From positions 391,990-455,989 of the forward strand of contig NZ_FTPB01000003.1 in assembly GCF_900155595.1 (NCBI RefSeq): DNA of 64,000 nt, written 5' to 3'. The notes below the pieces were generated by a model. That model was given only the letters and a program-made list of their open reading frames with translations. It made no database searches and was not told the DNA's origin. The stretch is from Actinomyces mediterranea. Its GTDB lineage: Bacteria > Actinomycetota > Actinomycetes > Actinomycetales > Actinomycetaceae. Position numbers and translations under genes: made by a program. Below are positions 7,622 to 16,611 of the stretch, in pieces (the first letter of the stretch is position 1; each line of letters opens with the position of its first letter).

Positions 7622-8246
7622 CGGCCTTGCTCTGTTCCTGCGCCGACGTGACGGCCGCCTTTGCGGCCGAGCTGACGGGACTCAACCGCAACACGGTCAA
7701 CCGCTACTACATGATGCTCAGGGCGAGGATCGCCGAGCTCTGCGAGCGGGACTCGCCGTTCAACGGCGAGGTCGACGAGAGCTCCGTCGGACCCAGGCGC
7801 GTCAGAGGCAGGCACGACCACGGCGCCGGGCGCAAGACGATCGTATTTGGCCTGCTCAAGCGGGGTGGCAAGGTCTACACACAGATAGTCCCTGACATCT
7901 CCAGGAGGACGTTGATGCAGGGCATCGAGAAAAAGGCGGACAAGTCGTCGACCATGTACACCGACGGCTTCAACTCCTCCGACGGCCTGGTCGACTGGGG
8001 CCACCATCACCACTACCGCGTGCACCACGGCGCGGACGAGCTCGTGGAGACGAGAACCCCCCGCACTCACATCAACGGCATCGAGAGCTTCTGGGGATAC
8101 GCTACGAACCGGCTGGTAAACACCAGGGGGCTGCCAAGGAGGGCTTCCACCTCCACCTCACGGAGCGCGAGTTCAGGTCCAACACGCGCGAGCAGGACAT
8201 GTACAGGTTCACGCTGAAGGAGCCTCGCAAGAAGGCACTAAACTAG
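7609..8246 (+). pseudogene. IS1595-family transposase, frameshifted
   Basis: The sequence FNGEVDESSVG, VRGRHDHGAGRKTIVFGLLK, YTDGFNSSDGLVDWG and HINGIESFWGYA are hallmarks of IS1595 transposases (ISXO2-like DDE core). Near 8128, in a run of five G residues, the frame breaks. The family C-terminus (AAKEGFHLHLTEREFRSN... to KKALN) continues in another frame and ends with TAG at 8244-8246. A sixth G would restore the frame. The N-terminus also looks short, since the zinc-ribbon start usual in the family is missing. The element is therefore probably dead unless frameshifting occurs. It abuts the broken gene downstream on the opposite strand. Confidence 0.75.
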
Positions 8247-8527
8247 ACCAGCCCCTTAAAAAATACATATATAGAAGATTAAATCAGGCGTACCCGCCGG
8301 AGGCTGAAAACGCACTTTTCGTTGGAATTGCAGGAAAAACCGGGTACGCTTTTGCTTTTGCCCTGTTTCAGCCAGGCGGTGGCGCGCAACTTTACGCTTT
8401 CAGCCCGGCGTGGCATCGAGGCGGAACGAGACGGCCTCCCACGTAGCCCGGCGGCCCGGCTGGCTAGTCTTCCGCGCCTTCAGCGGGGCCAGCCGGACCA
8501 TTACGGCGACGCGCCGGGGCATCATCA
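8247..8527. other. Non-coding debris after the IS
   Basis: This stretch begins with an A/T-rich patch just after the transposase stop, probably the IS end. It continues with sequence carrying only unsupported short frames. I see no gene, repeat or RNA here. Confidence 0.4.
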
Positions 8528-8770
8528 TCATCGAAAGTCGTAATCAAGCTCGAATTGGAAAGGGGCATAAGGGCCCGGTACATTAAGCCATCGAGGAAAC
8601 GTGCGCTGTTTGTAACCGAACCGCCCAACGCTCATCGTGATGGCTAGCTCTATCTCCTCGATCCATAACGGGCAGGAAACCCAAAACTCCACAGGTTCAT
8701 TGGGAGCAAGATACTGTGGTTTGAATACGAATTCCTCATCCCGGATCTTTCGCTTACTGAGCGATCTCAT
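8528..8770 (-). CDS. Small hypothetical protein, 80 residues
   Basis: The frame begins at ATG 8770, which overlaps the stop of the upstream gene as ATGA, so translation is likely coupled. The product is a soluble-looking beta-rich protein (FKPQYLAPNEPVEFWVSC, ELAITMSVGRFGY, ending FQFELDYDFR) with a basic start. A longer frame exists to 8848 but would overlap the upstream gene by more than 80 bases. I do not recognise the family. Together with its neighbour it forms a two-gene unit in the accessory island. Confidence 0.5.
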   Translation of the reverse strand: MRSLSKRKIRDEEFVFKPQYLAPNEPVEFWVSCPLWIEEIELAITMSVGRFGYKQRTFPRWLNVPGPYAPFQFELDYDFR

Positions 8771-9081
8771 CTCAGGGGCAGCGATTTGAGTTCGCCAGCC
8801 TTCGCCACCTTCGGGAATTTCTCGGGAGGCACGGGAGAGGGTAAGCACTGTTCACAGCACACGTCATGTACATACGCTCTCGCACTCGCGCTCTTCATCC
8901 ACGCCTTTACCCAGCGGACACCGTCAGAATCAACCCAGTACTCTTCCATGAAGTCAACAAACGGCTTCTCCGGCAGCGCGGCGCGTCGCCTTATGAACCA
9001 GACAACCACCCCCACGACAACCGGGCCAACAACGAAGGGGAACCCAACAATCGTGGCTATAGCCGCCCAGTCCTGGAGCAT
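8767..9081 (-). CDS. Small membrane protein, 104 residues
   Basis: The start at 9081 is supported by GGGGGTGAAG just upstream. Residues 5-30 form one transmembrane helix (IVGFPFVVGPVVVGVVVWF) followed by RRR, so the rest is probably cytoplasmic. The soluble part has aromatic and acidic residues (FMEEYWVDSDGVRWVK) and a CCEQC cysteine cluster near residue 75, which could bind metal. The gene ends in TGA overlapping the ATG of the next gene. The family is unknown. The setting, between an IS and a DUF3644 gene, fits an accessory or defence role, but nothing shows this directly. Confidence 0.5.
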   Translation of the reverse strand: MLQDWAAIATIVGFPFVVGPVVVGVVVWFIRRRAALPEKPFVDFMEEYWVDSDGVRWVKAWMKSASARAYVHDVCCEQCLPSPVPPEKFPKVAKAGELKSLPLR

Positions 9082-9258
9082 TACTTCACCCCCAACGTTA
9101 ATGCAGAGCGAAATTCGACTGTAAGTCCAATAGCCCTAGCCCCTTGACCTTGCACCTAACGTATGATCACCGATCATTATCCTCAAACGGGCGATGGGAT
9201 AACATACAGACGAATCCGGAAAATTCAGAAACACAACCTGAACAAGAGGCACCGCGCA

Positions 9259-10362
9259 TCATCGCCGTTTCTTCTTCGCCGTTTTACTTGCATTATGCGC
9301 GTTGTATTCAGCAACTGCTGCATCGACATCCAGTCCTTCATCCAACGCCCTGCGTGCGAGTTCTAGGGCACGAATGCTCAGCCCCTGCCATACAATGCTC
9401 TTTTTGGGGGTCACCTTGCACCTGTAACACGCCGGATCTGATTTAAGATCGAGGTGTTGAACCACGGCATACCCCTGGTATTGCGTTAGTCCGAGCTTCT
9501 CCCCAAATTTACTCAGCTTGATGGAGTACCGGTCGAAAGTATCTACTTCACGATAAGCAACAGCATCCTCCCCTTCGCGCGCCAGGCGGACAGGAAGGTC
9601 ACCCCGTTTAGGATCAATCTTGAGACTTATCTCTTGCACTAGATCCGATGATTCGGAACCATCGGCGACACGGAGTCCGACCACACCCGGGAAAACCACC
9701 TTCCATTCTTTCCGTGCTTTGAGATCGTCCATCACCGTCTTGATTTCAGTTTCCGAAGGAGAGCCCTCTATCCCGCGTGCTGCACGATCTAAGGCCATAA
9801 TGGGAAGAAGTCGGGCTCGCGCTTCAGCTCCGCGTCGCTTACTTGGTGTCAGCAATTCCATGATCTGTTCAACTTCCTTACCCACTACGAGCGCTACATC
9901 TGTCGGCGGCGTTGCCGAGACTGGAAGGACTCGTCCAGGCATGAGTTCGCCAAGGTCCTGTCCCGTCAGGCCGAGTAGAATTTTCCGGAAGATTGTGACG
10001 GCGGAGCGTAGCTGCAACCAGAGTACGTCATCACTAATCGTAATGAAGTCGTGGGTTGCATCGTTGCGCTCCTCCCTCAAGGTCCGTAGGACCACACAGT
10101 CACCTGCATCGATCACACCCAACCCAGACATGGCGACATCAATGCACTTACCAAGGCCGAAAGATCGGTCACCGCTCTTGAAACCCACCTTCTTCCGTTC
10201 CTCATAGATCACGGCTTTCAGCAGCATCTCAAAAGCATGCGCAGCCATCATCACAGTCGCATGCTCGCGGCCGAGCGGGCTAGGACGATTGAAAAGTTCA
10301 ATTGCGAGCGTCAATGACTCAACGGCAGCATTGACGTACTGTTTCGTTTTTCGCGAAGTCAT
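9259..10362 (-). CDS. DUF3644-like protein with a HEPN-type RxxxxH motif
   Basis: The 367-residue product starts with ESLTLAIELFNRPSPLGREHATVMMAAHAFEMLLKAVIY, which fits the DUF3644 pattern. Near residue 100 it carries REERNDATHDF, an R-x4-H motif as in HEPN ribonucleases. The remaining part is a helical, basic region with a C-terminal RxLDEGLDVD...KTAKKKRR tail. ATG 10362 has AAGGAG close upstream. HEPN proteins with this motif are commonly RNases in toxin-antitoxin or abortive infection systems, and DUF3644 genes often lie beside restriction-modification genes, as here. RNase activity is an inference from the motif. Confidence 0.65.
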   Translation of the reverse strand: MTSRKTKQYVNAAVESLTLAIELFNRPSPLGREHATVMMAAHAFEMLLKAVIYEERKKVGFKSGDRSFGLGKCIDVAMSGLGVIDAGDCVVLRTLREERNDATHDFITISDDVLWLQLRSAVTIFRKILLGLTGQDLGELMPGRVLPVSATPPTDVALVVGKEVEQIMELLTPSKRRGAEARARLLPIMALDRAARGIEGSPSETEIKTVMDDLKARKEWKVVFPGVVGLRVADGSESSDLVQEISLKIDPKRGDLPVRLAREGEDAVAYREVDTFDRYSIKLSKFGEKLGLTQYQGYAVVQHLDLKSDPACYRCKVTPKKSIVWQGLSIRALELARRALDEGLDVDAAVAEYNAHNASKTAKKKRR

Positions 10363-10463
10363 CTCACTCCTTCAACGGGCGGACGTCGATCTGCCACAAA
10401 CACCTGCTTATTTGATGCCACATGCCACAGTCACGCACGAACAACGCCGCACGTCACCCAATG

Positions 10464-10511
10464 CGGCCCCCGTTAGTCAACCCTAGAATCGCGGCCCCCG
10501 TTAGTCAACCT
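10464..10511. repeat. Near-identical repeat pair of about 20 bases
   Basis: GCGGCCCCCGTTAGTCAACC at 10464 recurs almost exactly at about 10492, 28 bases on. The pair sits in the 170-base gap between the endonuclease gene stop and the DUF3644 gene start. It could be two operator copies for the downstream gene or a duplication scar. Confidence 0.5.
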
Positions 10512-10535
10512 TAAAATCTACGTGGCTGCTGCGTG

Positions 10536-11477
10536 TTATGCGCAGTCATATGGGCCGAGGAATCGTTCACCGTCGAGATGGATCATGTGCGTTGGGTCTG
10601 AAGCGCACCACGCTTCGGTCTCCCATGCGAGGTCAGCAAGGAACTTCCGCATGGTTGCCCTATCAGGGAAGCACGACACATAGACGAGACCAGCAGTGGA
10701 GCCGGAAAATAGCACTTGGAGTTCCCCATGCCGCTTTGCATCTACAGGCCCGTGGGTCGAGGCCGCTTCCATGAGGAACAACCAGTTCGTGCTCTTCTGA
10801 TAAACAACGAGGTCTGGAAGCTTGCCATGGGTGTCAACCGTGACCCCGAGGGCGGCTAGTTTCGCCTCGTCGAAGTGCATGAGTTTCTCGTCAGCGTCGC
10901 CAATATAGAGCACTTCGCCACCGGGGATGAAGTAGGCGCAGAAGTCGTCGATCACCTGCTTGATGAGCACATTCTGACCACCGCCTCCAAGCGTGAGTTC
11001 TTGCCCTCCGGGAATACGCACTGGGATGCGAGTCAAGTCGCGTGCCGCTTGGTATTTTTCAAGCAATCCGGGTGCAACGGCTAGATAGTCACTGAGCGCC
11101 GTGTCGAAGCTCGGCGTGCCGTAGAGCCGAACAACTTTGAGCGCCTCCGGATTGATGCGGTAGTTATTCGCGGACGAATTGGTCGGGCGGGCGGGATTGT
11201 CGTCGTTGTAAATGACGAATCCCGCGTCGCGGAACTGGTGGAGGGTCTGACGGCGGTAGGTCTCTCGCGTATTCTCAGCGACATCGACACCAAGACGCTC
11301 TCGAATCCAGTCAAGAATGGCGCGCACTCCAAGCATCGGATTCACCGCATCGGCCCACTGCGACTGTTCATCGAGTTGCGTCAGCGCCAGCAGAGTGCGA
11401 GCCGCTCTCACATTGGTCCTGGCTTTGTCGAAGCCGAAAGCTTCGAGAATCTGCCGAGCTTCATCAAGACGTGTCAT
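10536..11477 (-). CDS. BsuBI/PstI-type restriction endonuclease
   Basis: This 313-residue type II restriction enzyme is of the BsuBI/PstI family, whose known members cut CTGCAG. The C-terminal half has the family core: ...LPDLVVY then LFLMEAASTHGPVDAKRHGEL, a PD-...-E-x-S arrangement. The N-terminal half is helical with a GFVIYND...NNYRINPEAL element. ATG 11477 overlaps the methyltransferase stop as ATGA, so M is made before R and translation is coupled. I reject the slightly longer start at 11483. The recognition sequence is assumed from the family and not shown by the sequence. Confidence 0.9.
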   Translation of the reverse strand: MTRLDEARQILEAFGFDKARTNVRAARTLLALTQLDEQSQWADAVNPMLGVRAILDWIRERLGVDVAENTRETYRRQTLHQFRDAGFVIYNDDNPARPTNSSANNYRINPEALKVVRLYGTPSFDTALSDYLAVAPGLLEKYQAARDLTRIPVRIPGGQELTLGGGGQNVLIKQVIDDFCAYFIPGGEVLYIGDADEKLMHFDEAKLAALGVTVDTHGKLPDLVVYQKSTNWLFLMEAASTHGPVDAKRHGELQVLFSGSTAGLVYVSCFPDRATMRKFLADLAWETEAWCASDPTHMIHLDGERFLGPYDCA

Positions 11478-12925
11478 GCGCACACCGCCTCGCGAGTGAG
11501 GACACGCTCAACCAAGACATCGATATCCCGTTGATCGTCCACAGGGTTCTGGCCCAGTTCGCGGAGCTGTTCGAGCGACGGGAATCGCATCATCCGTAGA
11601 TCCGTTGCATTGACTTGGGTGTGCCCAGAAAACACTCGGAAGTACTCATCAACCCGAGTCGAGTTTAGGAACAGGGCTAACCCAGCCGCGATTTCCGGGT
11701 CCAAGCCGTGCCCGTCGTGGTGTATGTAGTTGAGCTTGTTGTCAAAGGCGACGCTTCCCTCGGAACGCGATACCGCACTGACGATGCGGCGTTTCTCTTC
11801 TTTCGCCGAGAAACGTTTGACAAGCACATAGACCCCACCGGGAACCACAAGTTTCGCCATGGATTCCGGGGCGGAGTAGAACCACTCGGGCTTCTTAGTC
11901 CCGATTGGGTGGTGAACGACACCCCCGCGCAGGTGAGAGGCATTGACCATGGGCACCGCCCCTGTGACAGGTTCAAAGTGAAGCATTTCGCGCGAGCGGA
12001 AGTCCACCACACGGCCAGTCGAAACGGTCAGTCCGAGGTCGGCCAGCGTCGAAGTGACATACGTTGTCATCCACGCCACGGCCTCAGCATCTTTCTCCGT
12101 GGCAGGGACATGTATGAAGTCAGGCGTCACGATCTCTGAGTAATCCACGTGTCGCGACGACGGCTCGGCATTGTGGTCATACGACGCTTGAACCAGCACT
12201 TTGTCCGGGAAGGTTCCGCGAGTTGCGGCGACGATGATGGACTCCTGTAGCACTCCCAGGTCACCGAACACCCGAGAGCGACTCTCAAAGGTGTAGATCG
12301 CATCGATTCCAGCTTCACGGACGAACGCGTGACGGAAGTCTGAGTAGTAGGTGCCGTTCATCCATGAGCGGGGCGTGATCGCCACTTGCTGTCCACCCGG
12401 AACGAGTAATCGCAGGCCGAGAGCAAGAAAAGCGGTGTAGACATTCGGCACTTGGATGCCGTTTTCGCGCAGGAGCCATTGCGCCTCACTACCTGATCGG
12501 AGCTTCGCGTATGGCGGGTTCTGGACAACGATGTCAAAGCGCTCATCAGTTGAGAGAGCCCAAGGCAGGAAGTCCGCATCGATAAGCTCGGTCGTGACTC
12601 CCTCCACAACTCCGAGCTCAGCGAGCATCTCTGACAATGCAGGGTACAGGTGAGGGTCGTTCTCGACGGCCACGATATGAACTTCAGCATCAGGACACTC
12701 GATACGGAGCCGATCTACGAGTGCCGCCGAAAGTATGCCACTCCCAGCTCCGGGATCGAGCACGCGGATGGACCGACTTTCAGGCACTCGGAAGAGGCCT
12801 GCGATAATGCGAGCTACCGAACGCGGGGTGAAATACTGTCCTCGTTGAGCCCGGCTCTCAGCGTCGATGCTTGCCAGAGCCGCTGTTCGGCGCTGGTCAG
12901 CGGAGTCCAGAAGATGCAGGCTCAT
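11474..12925 (-). CDS. Adenine-N6 DNA methyltransferase of the BsuBI/PstI system
   Basis: The 483-residue enzyme protects host DNA by methylating adenine, presumably in CTGCAG. The opening QYFTPRSVARIIAGLF is typical of Eco57I/PstI-like enzymes. The AdoMet motif I is VLDPGAGSGIL (near residue 58) and the catalytic motif IV is NPPY (near residue 137). This is the gamma-type order. A C-terminal target-recognition part follows (NASHLRGGVVHHP, FSGHTQVNATDLRMMRFPS). The gene starts only five bases after ychF ends, so it may depend on ychF transcription. The endonuclease follows with a four-base overlap. Confidence 0.9.
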   Translation of the reverse strand: MSLHLLDSADQRRTAALASIDAESRAQRGQYFTPRSVARIIAGLFRVPESRSIRVLDPGAGSGILSAALVDRLRIECPDAEVHIVAVENDPHLYPALSEMLAELGVVEGVTTELIDADFLPWALSTDERFDIVVQNPPYAKLRSGSEAQWLLRENGIQVPNVYTAFLALGLRLLVPGGQQVAITPRSWMNGTYYSDFRHAFVREAGIDAIYTFESRSRVFGDLGVLQESIIVAATRGTFPDKVLVQASYDHNAEPSSRHVDYSEIVTPDFIHVPATEKDAEAVAWMTTYVTSTLADLGLTVSTGRVVDFRSREMLHFEPVTGAVPMVNASHLRGGVVHHPIGTKKPEWFYSAPESMAKLVVPGGVYVLVKRFSAKEEKRRIVSAVSRSEGSVAFDNKLNYIHHDGHGLDPEIAAGLALFLNSTRVDEYFRVFSGHTQVNATDLRMMRFPSLEQLRELGQNPVDDQRDIDVLVERVLTREAVCA

Positions 12926-12930
12926 GGTTG

Positions 12931-14040
12931 TTACTTCTTGCCCCCAGACGTTAGTCCAGAGCGGAACTCCACGACATCGCCGTCGCGCATGATGTAGTCC
13001 TTGCCCTCCATGCGAACCTTCCCCGCAGCGCGGGCCTCCTGCATGCCGCCGAGTTCGACGAGGTCGTCGTAGGAGACGATTTCCGCTTTGATGAACCCCC
13101 TCTGGAAGTCCGTGTGGATGACGCCAGCCGCCTGCGGCGCCGTGTCGCCCTGGTGGATCGTCCAGGCGCGAGACTCCTTGACCCCTGCGGTGAGGAAGGT
13201 CTGCAGCCCCAGCGTGTTGAAGCCGACTCGGGCGAGCTTGTCGAGGCCGGATTCGCTCTGGCCAGATTCCTCCAGCATCTCGCGGGCATCGTCCTCGTCG
13301 AGTTCAACGAGTTCGGCCTCGAATTGGGCGTCGAGGAAGATCGCTTCAGCGGGGGCGACGAGGTCGCGAAGCCGCGCCTGCATCTCCTCATCCTCCATGC
13401 CCGCGCTATCCATGTTGAACACGAAGATGAACGGCTTCGTCGTCATGAGCTGGAAGGACTTCAGCGCATCCTGATCGAGGTCGGCCCCGGCAGGTCCGGA
13501 GAGCAGCTCCCCGCGCTCGAGTACCTCCACTGCTGCCTTCGCCGTCTCCAACACGATCGCCTCGGTCTTCTTGCCGCGCACTTCCTTCTCCAGGCGCGGG
13601 ATCTGCTTCTCCAGGGTCTGCAGGTCCGCGAGGATCAGTTCGGTCTGGATCGTCTCGATATCGGAGGAGGGATCGACTCTCCCATCGACGTGCACGACGT
13701 CGGGGTCTGCAAATGCCCTCGTCACCTGGCAGATCGCGTCGGCCTCTCGAATATTCGCGAGGAACTGGTTGCCCAGGCCCTCGCCCTCGGACGCGCCGCG
13801 CACGATGCCCGCGATGTCCACGAAGGACACCGTCGCGGGGATGGTCTTCTCCGACTGGAACATCTGCGTCAAGACTGTGAGACGCGGATCGGGAAGCGGG
13901 ACCACACCGACATTCGGCTCAATCGTAGCGAAGGGATAGTTCGCGGCGAGCACAGTCGCGCGAGTCAGGGCATTGAACAGGGTCGACTTGCCGACATTGG
14001 GCAGTCCGGCGATTCCGATGGTAAGAGACACGCCTGTCAT
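12931..14040 (-). CDS. ychF: Ribosome-binding ATPase YchF
   Basis: This is a cytosolic Obg-family P-loop ATPase that binds ribosomes. The P-loop GLPNVGKST is at residues 12-20, and the G3 motif lies in VDIAGIVRGASEGEGLGN. NMDS replaces the GTPase NKxD motif, which matches the known preference for ATP. The C-terminal TGS domain ends with GKDYIMRDGDVVEFRSG. The 369-residue length is normal. Possible starts are ATG 14040 or GTG 14031, and the latter gives the common MSLTIGIAGLPN opening. The GTG at 14058 is less likely. This housekeeping gene marks the edge of the accessory island. Confidence 0.95.
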   Translation of the reverse strand: MTGVSLTIGIAGLPNVGKSTLFNALTRATVLAANYPFATIEPNVGVVPLPDPRLTVLTQMFQSEKTIPATVSFVDIAGIVRGASEGEGLGNQFLANIREADAICQVTRAFADPDVVHVDGRVDPSSDIETIQTELILADLQTLEKQIPRLEKEVRGKKTEAIVLETAKAAVEVLERGELLSGPAGADLDQDALKSFQLMTTKPFIFVFNMDSAGMEDEEMQARLRDLVAPAEAIFLDAQFEAELVELDEDDAREMLEESGQSESGLDKLARVGFNTLGLQTFLTAGVKESRAWTIHQGDTAPQAAGVIHTDFQRGFIKAEIVSYDDLVELGGMQEARAAGKVRMEGKDYIMRDGDVVEFRSGLTSGGKK

Positions 14041-14082
14041 TCTACAGACGCCACACACAGCCCACGCGGCGCGCCCGCGCCC

Positions 14083-15156
14083 TCAGCTCGTGTGATCGGG
14101 TCCGGCTGTACGCGGCGCGTGGGGGCGTGCGTCGGCAAGGCCGCGCGCGGTCAGTTCGGTCCTCAGATTACGGGGCAGGGCGAAAGTGGTCGTCTCGGTC
14201 TGCGTGCGCACGACCTCCACATTTGGAAAGCCCCGCCCCCCCAGCCAGTCGATGACGTCTTTGACGAGGATCTCCGGCACCGATGCGCCAGAGGTCAGGC
14301 CGACGGTCGCCGCCCCCTTGAACCAGGATTCCTCCAACTCGTCCGCCATGTCGACGCGGTGCGCCGCTCCTGCGCCCGCCTCGAGCGCCACTTCGACTAG
14401 GCGCACGGAGTTCGACGAGTTCGCCGACCCGACGACCACCATGACGTCGACTGACGGCGCGATGGTCTTCACGGCGACCTGGCGGTTCTGCGTCGCATAA
14501 CAGATGTCATCCGAGGGCGGGTCGATGAGATTGGGGAATCGCCTGCGCAGGCGGTCGACTGTTTCGCGGGTCTCATCGACGCTGAGAGTGGTTTGGGAGA
14601 TCCACACGACCCGATCGGGGTCTCGCACGACGACGGAGTCGACCTCGTCAGGAGTGCCGACGACTTGGATATGCGCGGGCGCCTCGCCGAAAGTCCCCTC
14701 GACCTCTTCATGGCCCTGGTGCCCGACGAGGACGATGTCGTAGTCCTCCTTCGCGAAGCGCACGGCCTCGCGGTGGACCTTGGTGACGAGCGGGCAGGTC
14801 GCATCGATGGTGGCGAGACTGCGCGACTCGGCGGCGGCGCGCACCTGCGGGGACACGCCGTGGGCGGAGAAGACGACGCGCGCCCCCTCGGGGACTTCGT
14901 CGGTCTCTTGAACGAAGATCGCTCCGCGCTTGGTCAGGGACTCGACGACGAACTTATTGTGAACGATTTCTTTTCGCACATACACGGGGGCACCGTACAG
15001 GTCGAGGGCCTTTTCGACGACGTCCACCGCCCGGTCCACTCCGGCGCAGTATCCGCGCGGCGCAGCCAGGAGGATGCGACCGCCCTCTGCGGAAGTCATG
15101 GCCCCGGCGATGGCATCGGCCGTGCCGCCGCGAAGATCCGACTTGTGTTCGCTCAT
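14083..15156 (-). CDS. ispH: 4-hydroxy-3-methylbut-2-enyl diphosphate reductase
   Basis: IspH carries out the last step of the MEP isoprenoid pathway, reducing HMBPP to IPP and DMAPP with an iron-sulfur cluster. The three cluster cysteines are visible in [23 protein letters not shown] and [11 protein letters not shown], and the conserved histidines in SAHGVSP and [11 protein letters not shown]. The C-terminus has [11 protein letters not shown]. The start at ATG 15156 gives 357 residues with a short variable N-terminus, while the longer frame to 15204 adds unlikely residues. It is divergent from xseA with about 50 bases between the starts. The product feeds the Z-prenyl synthase gene at 17.9 kb. 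Confidence 0.95.
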   Translation of the reverse strand: MSEHKSDLRGGTADAIAGAMTSAEGGRILLAAPRGYCAGVDRAVDVVEKALDLYGAPVYVRKEIVHNKFVVESLTKRGAIFVQETDEVPEGARVVFSAHGVSPQVRAAAESRSLATIDATCPLVTKVHREAVRFAKEDYDIVLVGHQGHEEVEGTFGEAPAHIQVVGTPDEVDSVVVRDPDRVVWISQTTLSVDETRETVDRLRRRFPNLIDPPSDDICYATQNRQVAVKTIAPSVDVMVVVGSANSSNSVRLVEVALEAGAGAAHRVDMADELEESWFKGAATVGLTSGASVPEILVKDVIDWLGGRGFPNVEVVRTQTETTTFALPRNLRTELTARGLADARPHAPRTAGPDHTS

Positions 15157-15210
15157 GCCTTCAGCGTAGTGGGATTCGAGGGCGAGGGCGCGCTGTGGCA
15201 TCATGTCCAG

Positions 15211-16572
15211 GTGTCAGCATTTCAGCCCAGCTCCGCAGCCCGGCAGCCCTCAGGCCCCGCCATTGACGCCGCACGACCCGCGCAGGCCCCGGCGGCGAAG
15301 GCCGCGGACACCACTCGGGAGAATCCATGGCCGCTGCGACGGCTGACGGAGAACATCAAGATCTACGTCGACCGCATGTCGATGCTGTGGGTGGAGGGCC
15401 AGGTCGTCGAGTACAAGCCCCGCCCCGGCACGAAAATGGCGTTCTTCGTGCTGCGCGACGTCGAGACTGATACCTCGATGACGGTCACCGCTTGGCCGGG
15501 GATCCTCACCGGTGCCGGTCCCGGCTTCGAAGAGGGCGCCCGCGTGGTCATGCGCGTCAAACCGGTGTTCTGGGAGCGGCGCGGCACCCTCAACCTCAAA
15601 GCCGAGGAAGTACACGTCGCGGGCATCGGCGACCTCTTGACCCGCATCGAGCAGGTGCGCCAGCGTCTGAGCGCTGAAGGGCTCTTCGATGCCGAGCGCA
15701 AGCGGCCCCTGCCCTTCCTTCCCCGCCGGATCGGCCTCATCTGCGGGCGCAATGCGAAAGCGAAGGATGATGTGCTCGTCAACGCTACGACGCGCTGGCC
15801 GACTGCCGATTTCGAAGTCCGCGAGGTCGCAGTCCAGGGGGAGCGCTGCGTCGCTGAGGTGACGCGGGCGCTCGCCGAGTTGGACTCGATCGACGAGGTC
15901 GACGTCATCATCATCGCCCGCGGCGGCGGCTCCGTCGAAGACCTGCTGCCCTTCTCCGAGGAGACGATGGTGCGGGCCGCTGCGAATGCGCACACGCCGA
16001 TCGTCTCTGCGATCGGGCACGAGGGCGATGCGCCGCTATTGGACCTGGTCGCCGATTATAGGGCGTCGACGCCGACGGATGCGGCGCGCCGCATCGCGCC
16101 CGACTACAACCAGGAGATGGACGGGATCACCCGAGCGGTCCGATCTATTCGCACCTCCCTCGCCGCGCGAATCACCCGCGAGGAGCAGACTCTGCAGATG
16201 CTGGTCTCCCGCCCGGTCTTCCAGAGCCCGAGCGCTGTTGTCGACTCCCACCGGATGGTGATCGACACTGAAGTAATGCAGATGCGCCGCCATATCGAGC
16301 GGCGGCTCGCCCACGAGGCGCAGATGCTGAGCGAAGCGCGTGCCTCCCTCACCGTACTGTCCCCGCAGGGGACGCTCGACCGGGGGTATGCGATGCTCAA
16401 ACTCCCCGACGGCACGCTCGTGCGCGATGCTCAAGACGTGGCGAAGGGCTCCCTCATCGAGGGCATCCTCGCGCGCGGCAGACTCGTCGCCCAGGTGGTC
16501 GGCTCAACCGCTTCAGCCCCTTCCGCTTCGGGTCGCGCGGACCCGTCGCCCCGCTCATCCGACGCCGACTGA
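15211..16572 (+). CDS. xseA: Exodeoxyribonuclease VII large subunit
   Basis: This is the large subunit of the single-strand DNA exonuclease, 453 residues. The N-terminal OB-fold ([31 protein letters not shown]) is followed by the catalytic domain with [34 protein letters not shown] and [11 protein letters not shown], then a coiled-coil C-terminus ending in [11 protein letters not shown] 15211 is the only sensible start between the ispH promoter region and the OB-fold. The first 30 residues are Ala/Pro-rich. xseB follows after 39 bases and the two subunits act as one complex. Confidence 0.93.
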   Translation: MSAFQPSSAARQPSGPAIDAARPAQAPAAKAADTTRENPWPLRRLTENIKIYVDRMSMLWVEGQVVEYKPRPGTKMAFFVLRDVETDTSMTVTAWPGILTGAGPGFEEGARVVMRVKPVFWERRGTLNLKAEEVHVAGIGDLLTRIEQVRQRLSAEGLFDAERKRPLPFLPRRIGLICGRNAKAKDDVLVNATTRWPTADFEVREVAVQGERCVAEVTRALAELDSIDEVDVIIIARGGGSVEDLLPFSEETMVRAAANAHTPIVSAIGHEGDAPLLDLVADYRASTPTDAARRIAPDYNQEMDGITRAVRSIRTSLAARITREEQTLQMLVSRPVFQSPSAVVDSHRMVIDTEVMQMRRHIERRLAHEAQMLSEARASLTVLSPQGTLDRGYAMLKLPDGTLVRDAQDVAKGSLIEGILARGRLVAQVVGSTASAPSASGRADPSPRSSDAD

Positions 16573-16611
16573 ACCTTCGCCCTCATCCCCACCGAACCCG
16601 AAGAAGGACGC

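Noticed and set aside
8322-8543. A 73-codon frame after the IS1595-type element
   Set aside because: Random composition ending in a His run; no support.
8528-9081. The idea that the two small genes are one frameshifted gene
   Set aside because: The ATGA overlap with each frame having its own sensible start and end fits two coupled genes better.
13114-14400. Long plus-strand frame opposite ychF and ispH
   Set aside because: Antisense shadow of two well-conserved genes.
14593-15210. N-terminal extension of the xseA frame across ispH
   Set aside because: It is antisense to ispH and has no similarity to exonuclease VII; GTG 15211 is the credible start.
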